From: Polluticaenibacter yanchengensis
Lineage (GTDB): Bacteria; Bacteroidota; Bacteroidia; Chitinophagales; Chitinophagaceae
Length of the DNA: 64,000 nucleotides
Reading direction: 5' to 3'
NCBI GenBank assembly: GCA_027854065.1
Contig: JAQGEF010000004.1
Location: 62,001 to 126,000, forward strand
Part shown: in pieces, positions 44,687 through 54,600 of the stretch
Layout of the letters: every line of letters starts with the position of its first letter
Numbering within the stretch: the stretch's first letter is position 1
Notes under the pieces: generated by a model
What the model was told of the DNA's origin: nothing
The model's database searches: none
Seen by the model: the letters and a program-made list of their open reading frames with translations, nothing else
Program-made: the position numbers and the translations under genes

Positions 44687-45799
44687 TTAGTTTTTCCAAT
44701 GTAAACCGCACTTTCCTATAGCATAAAACCGTTGCTCATTTTTTAAATACATTGCTGTGTAAACGACTGTGAAAGTACCATCCTCTTCTTCTATAGCGCA
44801 GAGGGGTGTTCTTGTATAATGGTCGCCTTTTTCTGCCCACTCATCCTCTTTTGTAAAGATTTTTATCCGCGTTTCTTTTCCCCAATTGATCCCGTCATTT
44901 GAAATGCTATAGCCGATCTCATGATCTCCGTAGGAGTCAAAGACCATTATGTACCTGCCATCTTTTAGCCTGGATACAATTGCATTTTCCATAAAATGAT
45001 CTACAACGGGAATGGGATTAAACCCTAACGGCATTCTGTGCCAGGGGCCACTTAGCTTATTGGCATAAGCCATGCCGGTTGGCCATCCTGTAATTGGCCG
45101 ATGGTTGTGTCCATCATACATGGCATACCAGGTATTGCCTACCAAATATGGATTAAAGCTGGCTATTGCCTGGTCTCCTTCCCATGGCTGGGAGTTTTCA
45201 TCGGGTTGCAAAACAACGTCCATATCCGCATAGGGGCCGGCAATACCTTCTGTGCCGGGTATTACGGATTTCGCGCGCCAGATCCTGCCGGCATAATCAT
45301 TGGCCTGTATTTCTCCTTTTGTGGAGTCTCCGCTTCTATAGGCTGTATAAAAAATATTCCAGGCATTTTCGTCCTGGTTAAAAACGACTCCGTTGACCCA
45401 TACTTCACTGCGTGGATTTGCGGGCGTTCTACCGGGGATGCTTTCTACGATGGTGGACTGGCGCTGCCAGTTTATGGCATCCCGGCTTGTCCAGTACGCA
45501 ATTCGTAAATCCCTGTGGGGCCTGCCAAACATTTCATTGACAAACATGTGGTAAACGTCGTTTACTTTTATTACCTGGCCGGTTTCAAATCCGGACTTAT
45601 TGTTACTGGCTACTACATCCGGATGTGTGGCATTGATGACGGGGCCTGTGTGTGCGCTTTTGAGCACGAGCACGGAATCTTGTTTTTTTCCGGCCGGCTT
45701 ATTCAGGATTGTTTTTGTGCTTATTCTTCTTTGTGCCGTCACTATCACTGAACTTAGGGCACTTATTAGCAAAATGCCTATTATAATCGCTTTTTTCAT
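44687..45799 (-). CDS. Secreted glycoside-hydrolase-like beta-propeller protein
   Basis: About 370 residues starting at MKKAIIIGILLISALSSVIV (45799), a signal peptide cut after VTAQ. The longer frame to 45880 only adds an unlikely N-terminal stretch. The mature protein has repeated blade-like segments with YHMFVNEMF, IAYWTSRDAINWQ, GNTWYAMYDGHN, YIMVFDSYGDHEIGYSISNDGINWGKET and TVVYTAMY, the pattern of five-bladed propellers in GH43/GH32/GH117-like enzymes. Acidic residues in HPDVVAS, ADMDVVLQPDENS and MENAIVS are candidates for catalysis. I cannot name the exact family. It is monocistronic, outside any SusCD locus. Confidence 0.7.
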   Translation of the reverse strand: MKKAIIIGILLISALSSVIVTAQRRISTKTILNKPAGKKQDSVLVLKSAHTGPVINATHPDVVASNNKSGFETGQVIKVNDVYHMFVNEMFGRPHRDLRIAYWTSRDAINWQRQSTIVESIPGRTPANPRSEVWVNGVVFNQDENAWNIFYTAYRSGDSTKGEIQANDYAGRIWRAKSVIPGTEGIAGPYADMDVVLQPDENSQPWEGDQAIASFNPYLVGNTWYAMYDGHNHRPITGWPTGMAYANKLSGPWHRMPLGFNPIPVVDHFMENAIVSRLKDGRYIMVFDSYGDHEIGYSISNDGINWGKETRIKIFTKEDEWAEKGDHYTRTPLCAIEEEDGTFTVVYTAMYLKNEQRFYAIGKCGLHWKN

Positions 45800-46007
45800 A
45801 TAACAACTTATTGCTTTAAAGTTATTTAAGAATTCTTTAAAACTATCCTGCGCTTTCTTCCTGATGTTTTGAATGGTCAATAGTAATTAAATTTCTTCTA
45901 CTTAATTGGGGCCGGGGAACGGGCATTAATTATATTTGTTGACAGGGATTTTTGTGAAAGAGGCGATTGATGTAAGGCGATTGTTGAAGTTTATTCTAAT
46001 GCCTGAA

Positions 46008-46115
46008 GGGCTGCCGGATACGCCGGGCCTGGTGCGACGCAGGAGCACCGAGCGCGAGCGAGCCCAGAGTAGCCGGAACTGATGTTGAACAGAATGATAG
46101 TGCTGACAGCCCCAA
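46008..46115 (+). repeat. Dispersed intergenic element E1, alternative interior (copy 3)
   Basis: Outer arms GGGCTGCCGGATACG and GCTGACAGCCCC. The interior CCTGGTGCGACGCAGGAGCA plus GAGCG matches the copy at 22338, although about 15 bases shorter. It lies in the 45800-46142 gap between divergent genes, which otherwise holds nothing recognisable. Confidence 0.82.
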
Positions 46116-46142
46116 ATGATAAAAAGATTAATTTATTATAGT

Positions 46143-46751
46143 ATGAAAATAATATGTGTAGGCCGTAATTATGTGGAACATGTGCATGAATTGGGCAACG
46201 AGATAACCACGGAACCTTTATTGTTTATAAAACCGGCAACGGCGCTGTTAGTGAATGGGGCGCTAAAGTACCCTGCATTTACTAAAAACCTGCATTATGA
46301 ATGTGAGTTGGTGCTGAAAGTAAGCAAAGCCGGCTTTAATGTATTGCGGGGGGACGCTGAGGAATATTATGAAGAGATTTCGCTTGGTATTGATTTTACA
46401 GCGAGAGATATACAGGATAAGTTGAAGGGAAAGGGGTTGCCCTGGGAAAAAGCGAAGGCTTTTGACGGTAGTGCTGTTGTTGGCCATTTTATTGATAAAG
46501 ATCATTTTAAGGATATCAGGAATGCTGGCTTCCAGTTGATTAAGAATGGTATAACTGTACAAGATGGCAATACTGCGTTGATGATATATACGATTGATGT
46601 ATTGATAGAGGAGATTACGAAGTATTTTACGATAGAACCGGGTGACCTGATCTTTACAGGAACGCCTAAGGGTGTGGGCAGTACTGTAAAGGGTGATACT
46701 TATAAGGGAATCCTGGGCGATATTGAGGTTTTAGCTTCGGAAATTGTGTAA
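46143..46751 (+). CDS. Fumarylacetoacetate hydrolase family protein
   Basis: A 202-residue enzyme of the FAH superfamily (5-oxopent-3-ene-1,2,5-tricarboxylate decarboxylase / acylpyruvase type). It begins MKIICVGRNYVEHVHELGNE. Metal-binding acidic residues lie in HYECELVLKV and GIDFTARDIQ, followed by KGKGLPWEKAKAFDGSAVVG and PGDLIFTGTPKGVGS. I start at 46143; an upstream start at 46116 would add nine residues right after the repeat element. Single-domain members of this size in bacteria often act on oxaloacetate or acylpyruvates, but no pathway context is present here. Confidence 0.9.
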   Translation: MKIICVGRNYVEHVHELGNEITTEPLLFIKPATALLVNGALKYPAFTKNLHYECELVLKVSKAGFNVLRGDAEEYYEEISLGIDFTARDIQDKLKGKGLPWEKAKAFDGSAVVGHFIDKDHFKDIRNAGFQLIKNGITVQDGNTALMIYTIDVLIEEITKYFTIEPGDLIFTGTPKGVGSTVKGDTYKGILGDIEVLASEIV

Positions 46752-47006
46752 AAAGAGAATGGCCAATTAGTGAGAGTTCACATAATTGACCATTAGGCAG
46801 TTAGTTTCGATTATTATTGTATGTCTACAAATATATAAGACAGCGGACAATTTAATTATGCTGCATAAAGTTTTATTTTTTTTAAGATTTTTTTTAGAAA
46901 GTTCTAACAAATATCACAATACATTAAAAATGAAACAGATACAAAAATGAATATAGATATTTTTGCTAAAATTTCAGCAATATCGGCTGAAGTAGTGAAT
47001 AGGTGT
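46752..47006. other. Upstream gap of obgE, no gene seen
   Basis: AT-rich sequence with poly-T and poly-A runs and a 20-codon spurious frame near 46947. It leads into the obgE promoter box. Nothing else is recognisable. Confidence 0.4.
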
Positions 47007-47014
47007 TAAGTTTG
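47007..47014 (+). promoter_or_regulatory. Putative -7 promoter box of obgE
   Basis: TAAGTTTG matches TAnnTTTG and lies 46 bases before the obgE ATG. No clear -33 TTTG at the expected distance. Confidence 0.45.
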
Positions 47015-47060
47015 CATACTATTTTATTGATTCTGATGCAATAAAAGTAAACTAAATACG

Positions 47061-48047
47061 ATGTCGAATTTTATAGATTACATAAGGATATTTTGTAAAA
47101 CTGGAAATGGTGGTGCCGGCAGCAGGCATTTTGCACGGACCAAATTTAATGCTAAAGCGGGCCCTGATGGCGGTGATGGCGGCAGGGGTGGTCATATAAA
47201 ACTTAAGGGTAACCGTAATTTATGGACATTGTTGCATTTGCGTTATTATAAGAATGTGGTGGCAGACAGTGGTGTTGGTGGGGATAAAAACCTGATGAAG
47301 GGCGCTGATGGTGCTGATATTGTTATAGAAGTACCATTGGGTACAGTGGTAAGAGATGAGGAAACGGGGGAGATTGAGGCGGAAATATTAAATGATGGTG
47401 AAGAGATCATCTGGCTGCGTGGCGGCCGTGGCGGGTTGGGCAATAAAAACTTTGCTACTGCTACTAACCAGGCGCCTGATTATGCGCAACCGGGTGAGAG
47501 TGGTGTGGAGGGTTATAAATTACTGGAACTAAAGGTATTGGCTGACGTGGGCCTGGTGGGATTTCCTAATGCGGGCAAAAGCACGCTGTTGAGTGTTCTT
47601 ACAGCTGCCAAACCTAAAATAGCAGATTATGCTTTTACTACTTTATCGCCTCAGCTTGGAATGGTGCAATACCGTGATAACCGGAGCTTCGCTATTGCTG
47701 ATTTACCGGGTATTATTGAAGGTGCCGCAGAGGGTAAGGGCTTAGGTCATCGCTTTTTGCGTCATATAGAGCGGAACTCTGCTTTATTGTTTGTTATTCC
47801 GGCTGATAGTAATAACCATCGTAAGGATTTTGAAATATTACTGAGTGAACTGGAAGCTTATAATCCTGAAATTTTGAATAAACAATACGTTATTGCTATT
47901 AGTAAAAGCGATATGCTGGATGATGAGCTGAAGGCGGCCATTAAAGCGGAAATGCCAACGGACTACCCTTTAATTTTTATATCGAGCATTAATAACCAGG
48001 GCCTGCAACCTTTGAAGGATTTGCTTTGGGATACTTTGAACAAATAA
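47061..48047 (+). CDS. obgE: GTPase ObgE/CgtA
   Basis: A 328-residue ribosome-associated GTPase. The glycine-rich Obg fold is at residues 1-158 ([43 protein letters not shown]), followed by the G domain with [12 protein letters not shown] (G1), TTLSPQLG (G2), [16 protein letters not shown] (G3), SKSD in place of the common NKxD (AISKSDML, G4) and [10 protein letters not shown] (G5). The variable C-terminal domain is absent, as in other short Obg proteins of this phylum. The gene is monocistronic. Confidence 0.97.
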   Translation: MSNFIDYIRIFCKTGNGGAGSRHFARTKFNAKAGPDGGDGGRGGHIKLKGNRNLWTLLHLRYYKNVVADSGVGGDKNLMKGADGADIVIEVPLGTVVRDEETGEIEAEILNDGEEIIWLRGGRGGLGNKNFATATNQAPDYAQPGESGVEGYKLLELKVLADVGLVGFPNAGKSTLLSVLTAAKPKIADYAFTTLSPQLGMVQYRDNRSFAIADLPGIIEGAAEGKGLGHRFLRHIERNSALLFVIPADSNNHRKDFEILLSELEAYNPEILNKQYVIAISKSDMLDDELKAAIKAEMPTDYPLIFISSINNQGLQPLKDLLWDTLNK

Positions 48048-48066
48048 TTATAGGGGATTTTGCATA

Positions 48067-48107
48067 ATAAAAAAGCTACTCAATTTTAGACTGAGTAGCT
48101 TTTTTAT
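48067..48107. terminator. Bidirectional terminator between obgE and the carB half
   Basis: AAAAGCTACTCA pairs with TGAGTAGCTTTT around a loop of about eight bases, with A and T runs at either end, so it can serve both convergent genes. It leaves no room for the missing half of carB downstream of 48126. Confidence 0.88.
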
Positions 48108-48125
48108 TATTGTGAAAAGTATATA

Positions 48126-49793
48126 CTAACCTTCGAATGTGCTATAGAAATAAGGGGTTTTTGCCTCAAATTCCGCACTACATGTATCTACCATTTTAAA
48201 TACACGGGTGATGCCTAAGGCTTTGCGTTTTTCGTACACCTGGTCTTCTGTAATTTTATTTCCTAATGCTTTTGCTATTTGCAAATCGCTGAATCCATGA
48301 CGTTTTGCTTCTTTCAACAGATCGATGGTTAATGTGTCCAGATCTGCTTCTATCAATTGCTTTTCGATATCGCAAAGGTGTTTGATCTGATGTAAGAACC
48401 AAGGGTCTATCAATGTGGCGTCTACGATGGACTTGATAGATACACCTGCCATTAAAGCGTCTTTTATACGGAACAGGCGGTCCCATTTCGGGATGCTGAT
48501 GTATTGTAACAAATCGTCAGGGCGCATTGCCGGGTTCTTGTTGTAAGTACCAAGCCCGATGGCGTCGTTCTCTAAACTTTGGCAAGCTTTCTGAACGGCT
48601 TCGGTGAAGCTGCGGCCAATGCCCATCACCTCGCCTACGCTTTTCATCTGAAGTCCGAGAACGTCGTTTGCTCCTTTGAACTTATCGAAATTCCAGCGTG
48701 GGATTTTAACGATAACATAGTCTAAAGCGGGTTCGAAATAGGCACTTGTATTTTGAGTAATCTGGTTTTCTAATTCATCCAGGTTGTAACCGATGGCCAG
48801 TTTTGCCGCAATTTTTGCAATCGGGTAACCGGTTGCTTTACTTGCCAGTGCAGAACTACGGCTTACACGTGGGTTAATTTCAATGGCGATGATCTCTTCT
48901 GTTTCCGGGTTTAATGCAAACTGCACATTACAACCACCGGCGAAGTTACCTAGGTCACGCATCATATTTATGGCAGTATTGCGCATTAACTGGAATGCAG
49001 TGTCACTTAATGTCATAGCCGGAGCTACGGTAATGCTGTCACCGGTATGTACGCCCATTGGATCGAAATTCTCGACGGTACAAATAATCACCACGTTATC
49101 TGCGTTATCACGTAATAACTCCAACTCGAATTCTTTCCAGCCAAGTACCGCTTTTTCTACAAGTACCTCATGTATAGGTGACGCCTGTAAACCACGGTTC
49201 AACGCTTCATCCAGCTCACTTTTATCATGCACAAACCCTGCACCGCCACCACCAAGGGTAAATGAAGGGCGGATTACTAAAGGAAAGCCGATCTGCTGGG
49301 CAAAATCTTTACCTTCTAAAAAGCTGTTGGCAGTATGTGCCGGAGCTACCGGTACTCCCATTTCAATCATCCAGTTACGGAATAATTCACGGTCTTCTGC
49401 TTTGTCAATGGCTTTAATATCCACCCCGATCAGGCGCACATTGTATTTTTCCCAGATACCTAACTCTTCGGCTTCTTTTGCAAGGTTGAGTGCTGTTTGT
49501 CCACCCATAGTAGGTAACACCGCATCTATATCATTTTCTTCTAAAATCTGCTCGATACTCTCTACCGTTAATGGCAATAAATAAACGCGGTCTGCCATCA
49601 TTGGGTCGGTCATGATCGTAGCCGGATTACTGTTTATCAAGGTTACTTTAATACCTTCTTCACGAATACTTCTGGCTGCTTGAGAACCACTATAGTCAAA
49701 CTCACAGGCCTGACCAATAACAATGGGACCACTCCCAATTATCAATACGGATTTTATAGAATTATCTTTCGGCATATTATAAAAATTGGGCAA
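48126..49793 (-). CDS. carB: Carbamoyl-phosphate synthase large chain, N-terminal half only
   Basis: A 555-residue protein against about 940-1070 for a full CarB. It holds the first ATP-grasp unit (SVLIIGSGPIVIGQACEFDYSG, LPTMGGQTALNLA, IRPSFTLGGGGAGFV, IEINPRVSRSSALASKATGYPIAKIAAKLAIGY), which phosphorylates bicarbonate, and the oligomerisation domain (MKSVGEVMGIGRSF, LFRIKDALMAGVS). It stops cleanly at MVDTCSAEFEAKTPYFYSTFEG (spaced here in family order), the usual junction before the second half, and a terminator follows 20 bases later. The carbamate-kinase half must be a separate gene elsewhere, as in some archaea and Aquifex. It is not a frameshift: no second-half coding sequence follows. 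Confidence 0.9.
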   Translation of the reverse strand: MPNFYNMPKDNSIKSVLIIGSGPIVIGQACEFDYSGSQAARSIREEGIKVTLINSNPATIMTDPMMADRVYLLPLTVESIEQILEENDIDAVLPTMGGQTALNLAKEAEELGIWEKYNVRLIGVDIKAIDKAEDRELFRNWMIEMGVPVAPAHTANSFLEGKDFAQQIGFPLVIRPSFTLGGGGAGFVHDKSELDEALNRGLQASPIHEVLVEKAVLGWKEFELELLRDNADNVVIICTVENFDPMGVHTGDSITVAPAMTLSDTAFQLMRNTAINMMRDLGNFAGGCNVQFALNPETEEIIAIEINPRVSRSSALASKATGYPIAKIAAKLAIGYNLDELENQITQNTSAYFEPALDYVIVKIPRWNFDKFKGANDVLGLQMKSVGEVMGIGRSFTEAVQKACQSLENDAIGLGTYNKNPAMRPDDLLQYISIPKWDRLFRIKDALMAGVSIKSIVDATLIDPWFLHQIKHLCDIEKQLIEADLDTLTIDLLKEAKRHGFSDLQIAKALGNKITEDQVYEKRKALGITRVFKMVDTCSAEFEAKTPYFYSTFEG

Positions 49794-50027
49794 AATTACA
49801 ACCTAAGTTTGGTATTGAACTATATAATTTGGCAATAAATACGGCATTTTTTTAAAAATTATTCTATTTTTGAATGAATCTGAAAACAGTTTATTTTTTG
49901 CAATCAGCAACTGTTTATTTTTTATTTTTTATTACTGAAATTATATTTTTTTCACTGCTTAGATATCTTATGTCTCGGATAGCATTAGAAAAAATACAAA
50001 AACCTTTAAAAAATTAGTTTTTTTAAT

Positions 50028-51293
50028 ATGGAATTGTACTATTCGTTTTCGTTTTTAATTGTCTTAACTGCCTTATTTGCTTATTTGAACCAGCGTTTTA
50101 TCAAGTTGCCCGCTACCATCGGGATCATGGTGATGTCGCTTACCTGTTCTATTATTTTACTGGTTACAGAAAATATTTTCCCCCAGACTTTTTCAAAATT
50201 CTCCGGCTTTATAGGCCAACTGGATTTTACCGAGATATTAATGGGCGCCATGCTTAACTTTTTACTATTTGCCGGTGCCATTCATTTAAGATTTACAGAC
50301 TTAAAAGAACAACGGATTCCTGTAATGGTATTTTCAACCATTGGGGTTATTTTATCTACGTTCATAGTAGGCGGGCTGCTGTATTGGGTATTGCCAATCT
50401 TTAAAATAGAAATGCATTTTATAGAGTGTTTATTATTTGGTGCCTTAATATCTCCTACTGACCCGATTGCCGTGATAGGTATCTTAAAACAGGCCGGTGT
50501 ATCTAAAAGCCTGGAAACAAAGGTTGCCGGGGAGTCTTTATTTAATGATGGTGTCGCAGTTGTATTGTTCACAGTAATATTAAGCATGTGTCTTGATAAA
50601 AGTGCGGAGGTAGATTACAGTGCCGTTTCCTGGTTGCTGGTTAAAGAAGCGATTGGCGGTTTAGGTGTTGGCTTACTATTGGGATATATTGCCTCTAATG
50701 CTATTAAGAAAGTTGATTATCATAATGTGGCAGCTCTTATTACATTAGCAGTGGTTATGGGCGGGCATCTGTTAGCGCGCGCCATGCATATTTCCGGTCC
50801 GCTGGTGATGGTTGCCGCGGGTTTGGTGATAGGAAATTATGGCACCAAATACGCGATGAGCGAAATAACCAGGGATTACCTGAAAAAATTCTGGGAATTA
50901 CTGGATGAGATCCTGAATGCGATATTATTCCTTGTAATCGGCTTTGAATTGTTGTTAATTCCAAATTTAAGTGGCTATATGTATGTTGGTGGCGTGGCTA
51001 TTATGATCGTTTTATTTGCAAGATTTATTTCGATTTATGTGCCTTCTGTTACTCTGCCATTCCTGGAACGATATAATAAACAGACCATTACTATTTTGGT
51101 ATGGGGAGGTTTAAGGGGAGGCGTCTCCGTAGCATTAGCGATGAGCATCGATAAAGACTTACCTGCTAAAATGCCGATACTGGCAATCACTTATATTGTA
51201 GTAGTATTTTCTATTATTGTACAGGGCTTAACAGTGGGTAAATTAACCAAGAGCAGTGATAAAAAGCCTGTAACGGCTGAAGGCGGCCATTAA
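50028..51293 (+). CDS. Na+/H+ antiporter, CPA1/NhaP family
   Basis: A 421-residue membrane protein with about twelve hydrophobic helices. Family motifs are [34 protein letters not shown] (near residue 140, unwound helix with the Thr-Asp), [17 protein letters not shown] with the ion-binding Asn-Asp, and [16 protein letters not shown]. It exchanges cytoplasmic sodium (or potassium) for protons to control pH and salt. Compared with NhaP proteins it lacks a large cytoplasmic C-terminal domain. It is monocistronic and is followed by a terminator. Confidence 0.92.
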   Translation: MELYYSFSFLIVLTALFAYLNQRFIKLPATIGIMVMSLTCSIILLVTENIFPQTFSKFSGFIGQLDFTEILMGAMLNFLLFAGAIHLRFTDLKEQRIPVMVFSTIGVILSTFIVGGLLYWVLPIFKIEMHFIECLLFGALISPTDPIAVIGILKQAGVSKSLETKVAGESLFNDGVAVVLFTVILSMCLDKSAEVDYSAVSWLLVKEAIGGLGVGLLLGYIASNAIKKVDYHNVAALITLAVVMGGHLLARAMHISGPLVMVAAGLVIGNYGTKYAMSEITRDYLKKFWELLDEILNAILFLVIGFELLLIPNLSGYMYVGGVAIMIVLFARFISIYVPSVTLPFLERYNKQTITILVWGGLRGGVSVALAMSIDKDLPAKMPILAITYIVVVFSIIVQGLTVGKLTKSSDKKPVTAEGGH

Positions 51294-51316
51294 CATAGTT
51301 GAATTTTAATTTTTAT

Positions 51317-51349
51317 AAAAGGTTGTTCTGAATAAGAGCAACCTTTTTA
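51317..51349 (+). terminator. Rho-independent terminator of the antiporter gene
   Basis: AAAAGGTTGTTCT pairs with AGAGCAACCTTTT (one wobble) around a short loop, followed by T-rich sequence. It lies 24 bases past the stop. Confidence 0.8.
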
Positions 51350-51365
51350 GTTTGATAATATTTGA

Positions 51366-51467
51366 AGCCCGGAATTTTGTGGATTTGCTGCAGGGAGATA
51401 TGCATACAAAGTTGTTGATGCGGGAGGAAAAGATTTGTTATTACCGGTCGGATATTTAATTAATTGA
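51366..51467 (+). pseudogene. Possible remnant of a type IX secretion C-terminal domain
   Basis: A 33-codon frame with no start codon ends at 51467 and reads GFAAGRYAYKVVDAGGKD followed by LLLPVGYLIN. This resembles the end of T9SS type A sorting domains (G-x-Y-x-x-K-V-x-D-x-x-G-K...G-x-L-I). It is bounded upstream by stops and by the antiporter terminator, so the body of the gene is missing. The match is short and judged by eye. The rest of the 51294-51662 gap shows nothing else. Confidence 0.3.
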
Positions 51468-51662
51468 GCCTGAATTTATAAAAAATCAACTCTTGACTTT
51501 TTGCGTAAACTGAAATATTATTACGGGAATGTTGCGACCTTTTTCAATTTTTACGATATGATATATGTATTTACTCAAACGATTAAGAAATAAATAAAAC
51601 AGGGCTATCTAATATACAAATCGTATTTTTAACAAATATTAGATTACTTCAATTTAATAGGT

Positions 51663-54600
51663 ATGAAAAAAGTATTACTCTTTACCATTAATTACTTTCT
51701 GCTATTCTTTTTGGCAAACAGCCAGGAACAATTAAAGCTAAAAATCTATAATTCTCTGACTGAACCGATTTTTACAACCAGTAATTTTAAAACAGTTGCT
51801 GTTGATAAAGAAGGCGTTATTTGGGCAGGTTCACAGTATGGTGGTTTATACGTATATCATCCGGCCACACAGGACTGGTCAAAAAGCAGCTATTTAACCA
51901 ATGTATTTATCAACGATATAAAAGTGGATCCTGCCTCCGGTATTTATATAGCACAATCCGGAACGTCCGGTTCTGCCGCGGGAGAAGGCAACCGTCAAGG
52001 GGGCGTTGTGAGATTTAAAAATTCAAAATTTGAAGATTATATTTACCTGAGTGTCAATGGTACTGGTTCTAAAAGTAACGGAGGCTTAAACTCAAGAATG
52101 GCACGTTCCATCTGGATTGACACCAACAGCGTCAATAAAATAGCGGGAAGGCCGAAATTATGGGTAACGCAGAATAGTTTTTTAACAGGGGGCGCCACCA
52201 GCCCGGGTGGTATTGCCATTGGCGAAAATCCACCGGGACAATGGTTCTTTGCTAAAAAAATAAAAGGATTACAAATTTTCCCTTACACAAATGCTGTGAG
52301 CTCCGGCACACCAAGCGTAGATGCTGTCTGTGGCAATCAAAGCGAAGTGTGGGTATCTGTAAGAACCAACTATGGTGGCAGTGAAATTCTCAAATACAGT
52401 GCACAAGGTCAAACATTCCTTGGAGGTTACGGACCTAACGGCGAATTTGGCAATGCAAGAAGATATTATTCAAATGATACACAGGCCATCGTGAATAAAT
52501 CAACAGCAGGCATTTTACGGGCCGGATTTAGAATCAACGCCATGTATTGCGATAGCGATAACAGGCGCTGGCTGGGTACAGCCAGCAGTTCAGGAGGATT
52601 GATTCTTGTAGAAAACAATAACTGGAGTATTCTCAATCTCACAAACCTGCTACCGGAAAGCTTTGCAGTAAACAATAATGCCATAGCAGAAGATGAATAC
52701 GGCAATATCTATTTTGGTACCACTAACGGATTATTAGTATTGCAAGCCAACAGCTCCCCCCAATTCATTCAGAGTTTTAAACTCTACACTACAGCCAATG
52801 GATTGCCTTCCAATAATATTAATGGCATTGCTTACGACTCTCTAAAAAAAGAAGTAATAATTGCCACAGATAATGGGGTTGCCATCTGGAATATAATGAA
52901 GCCTATAGATATCAGTTTAGACTGGGACTTTAGTTTTCCAAAGCCTTATTCCAATCCAAAAGGAGTAGCGGCAGATGGCGTAAGCAGAGTGTATATAAAA
53001 GTGAAAAGAAATTCAGATACCATCCCTCCCATCAAACAGGTTGTTTTAAACATAAAAAATGTCAGGTCCGGTATTGAAAGTGCCAGTGGCAGGCTAAAAG
53101 TCGCCATTATTGAAAATACATATTCCGACGAGGCTTCTAATGCCAGTTTACTCAGCGCCACGGATCTGGAGTCAAATTCAAAAGGAGAGTTCGTCTTCTG
53201 GTATAAATCCCCCGAAGACTTCAATACCGGGTTCAGCGATCTATATACCAACGTATCAGAGCGGTTCGAAGAGTTCGATGTATTTGTTTATTATAATACA
53301 ATAGATAACAGGATAGATACCATTAATTACAAACTAAAAATAGTTAGGCCTCCCGTTGTATTTGTACATGGCCTAGCCAGTAATCCCGCCTGCTGGGATG
53401 GGTTAAACGATACCTATAACGGCACATTATTAAAAGATTCCAAAATATTTAAATACACAAAAGCCCTCACCATGAACGGCCAGGGAGCAATACGGGAAAA
53501 CGCTTTCAGGCTGCTGGGCGTTTCCTCCAATATTCCGGATATAAAAACGAATTCACTACAGTGGGTAATAGACCAGCTAAGAATAATGGGCTATGCCAGC
53601 AACCAGGTCGATTATGTATCTCACAGTATGGGCGGTATGACCATAAGACATGCTGCGGACGAGTATAAAAACCTATTTTATACCAATAGTGCCTCTTCCT
53701 ATTACAACAACTATGACAGTGGCTATGTACACAAATACATTACCCTCAACACACCCCATAACAGCTCTCCTTTAGCCGACCTGGTGTATGATATTGCTCC
53801 GAATATGAATATGCATTCAAAGTTTTATTTATCGCACCTGTACGAACTGGCACCAACGGCACAAATACCATTCGATTTCATGAGACCTACCGGGTTTAAC
53901 TATGATGAAAGATACTGGATTCAGTACCCTTCAGATTTTGAAGCAACCAATGCTATCATCAATCTCCAGATCCGTGATAAAACCGGGGGTACCAACTTAA
54001 AAAACACCCGGTTCAAAAATCATTTGATAGTAGGAGAAATGGGTGAAAGCTACAGGTTGCTATTAGATAAAGCAACGAACTTTTTATACAACGCCGACCT
54101 GGTGGTAAAAGCAGCCTCACTTACCAAGTACGGTGATTATGCTATCTTTTTACAAACGATTATAACAGAGTTCGGTTATGAAATGTTCAGGGATTACGCC
54201 TATTTATACAAAGCAGAAGCCCCGGAAAAATTTCAGGATTTTGTGTTCGTTCCCAATGACATCCCCATTGCCACAAAAATTGCTTATTTCATCAACTGGT
54301 ATAGCAGGAGGTTTGGAATAGAGCAGTATTTAAATAAAAGTGATGTTATAGTACCAATAAAAAGCCAGCTCGCCAACCAAAGCAACACCTTACCAAACAT
54401 TTCTTTTTTTAACAGCACGCCCGGCACTGCCGATGCCATGCACACTTCCATTACAACCAGGAATGATGTAGGCACCAAAGTAAAAGAATTGCTGAATGCG
54501 AAGCGGAGCAATAATTCACAATTCGCAGACATCATTCCCGCCAATAACGATGTTGACCTGGAAAAAACCTACCTGCCGGGGCAGGTAACAAACCCGTTAC

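Noticed and set aside
51294..51662. Chromosome dimer resolution (dif) site near the composition change
   Set aside because: No 28-base two-arm sequence was clearly recognisable by eye, and I do not know the lineage-specific consensus well enough.
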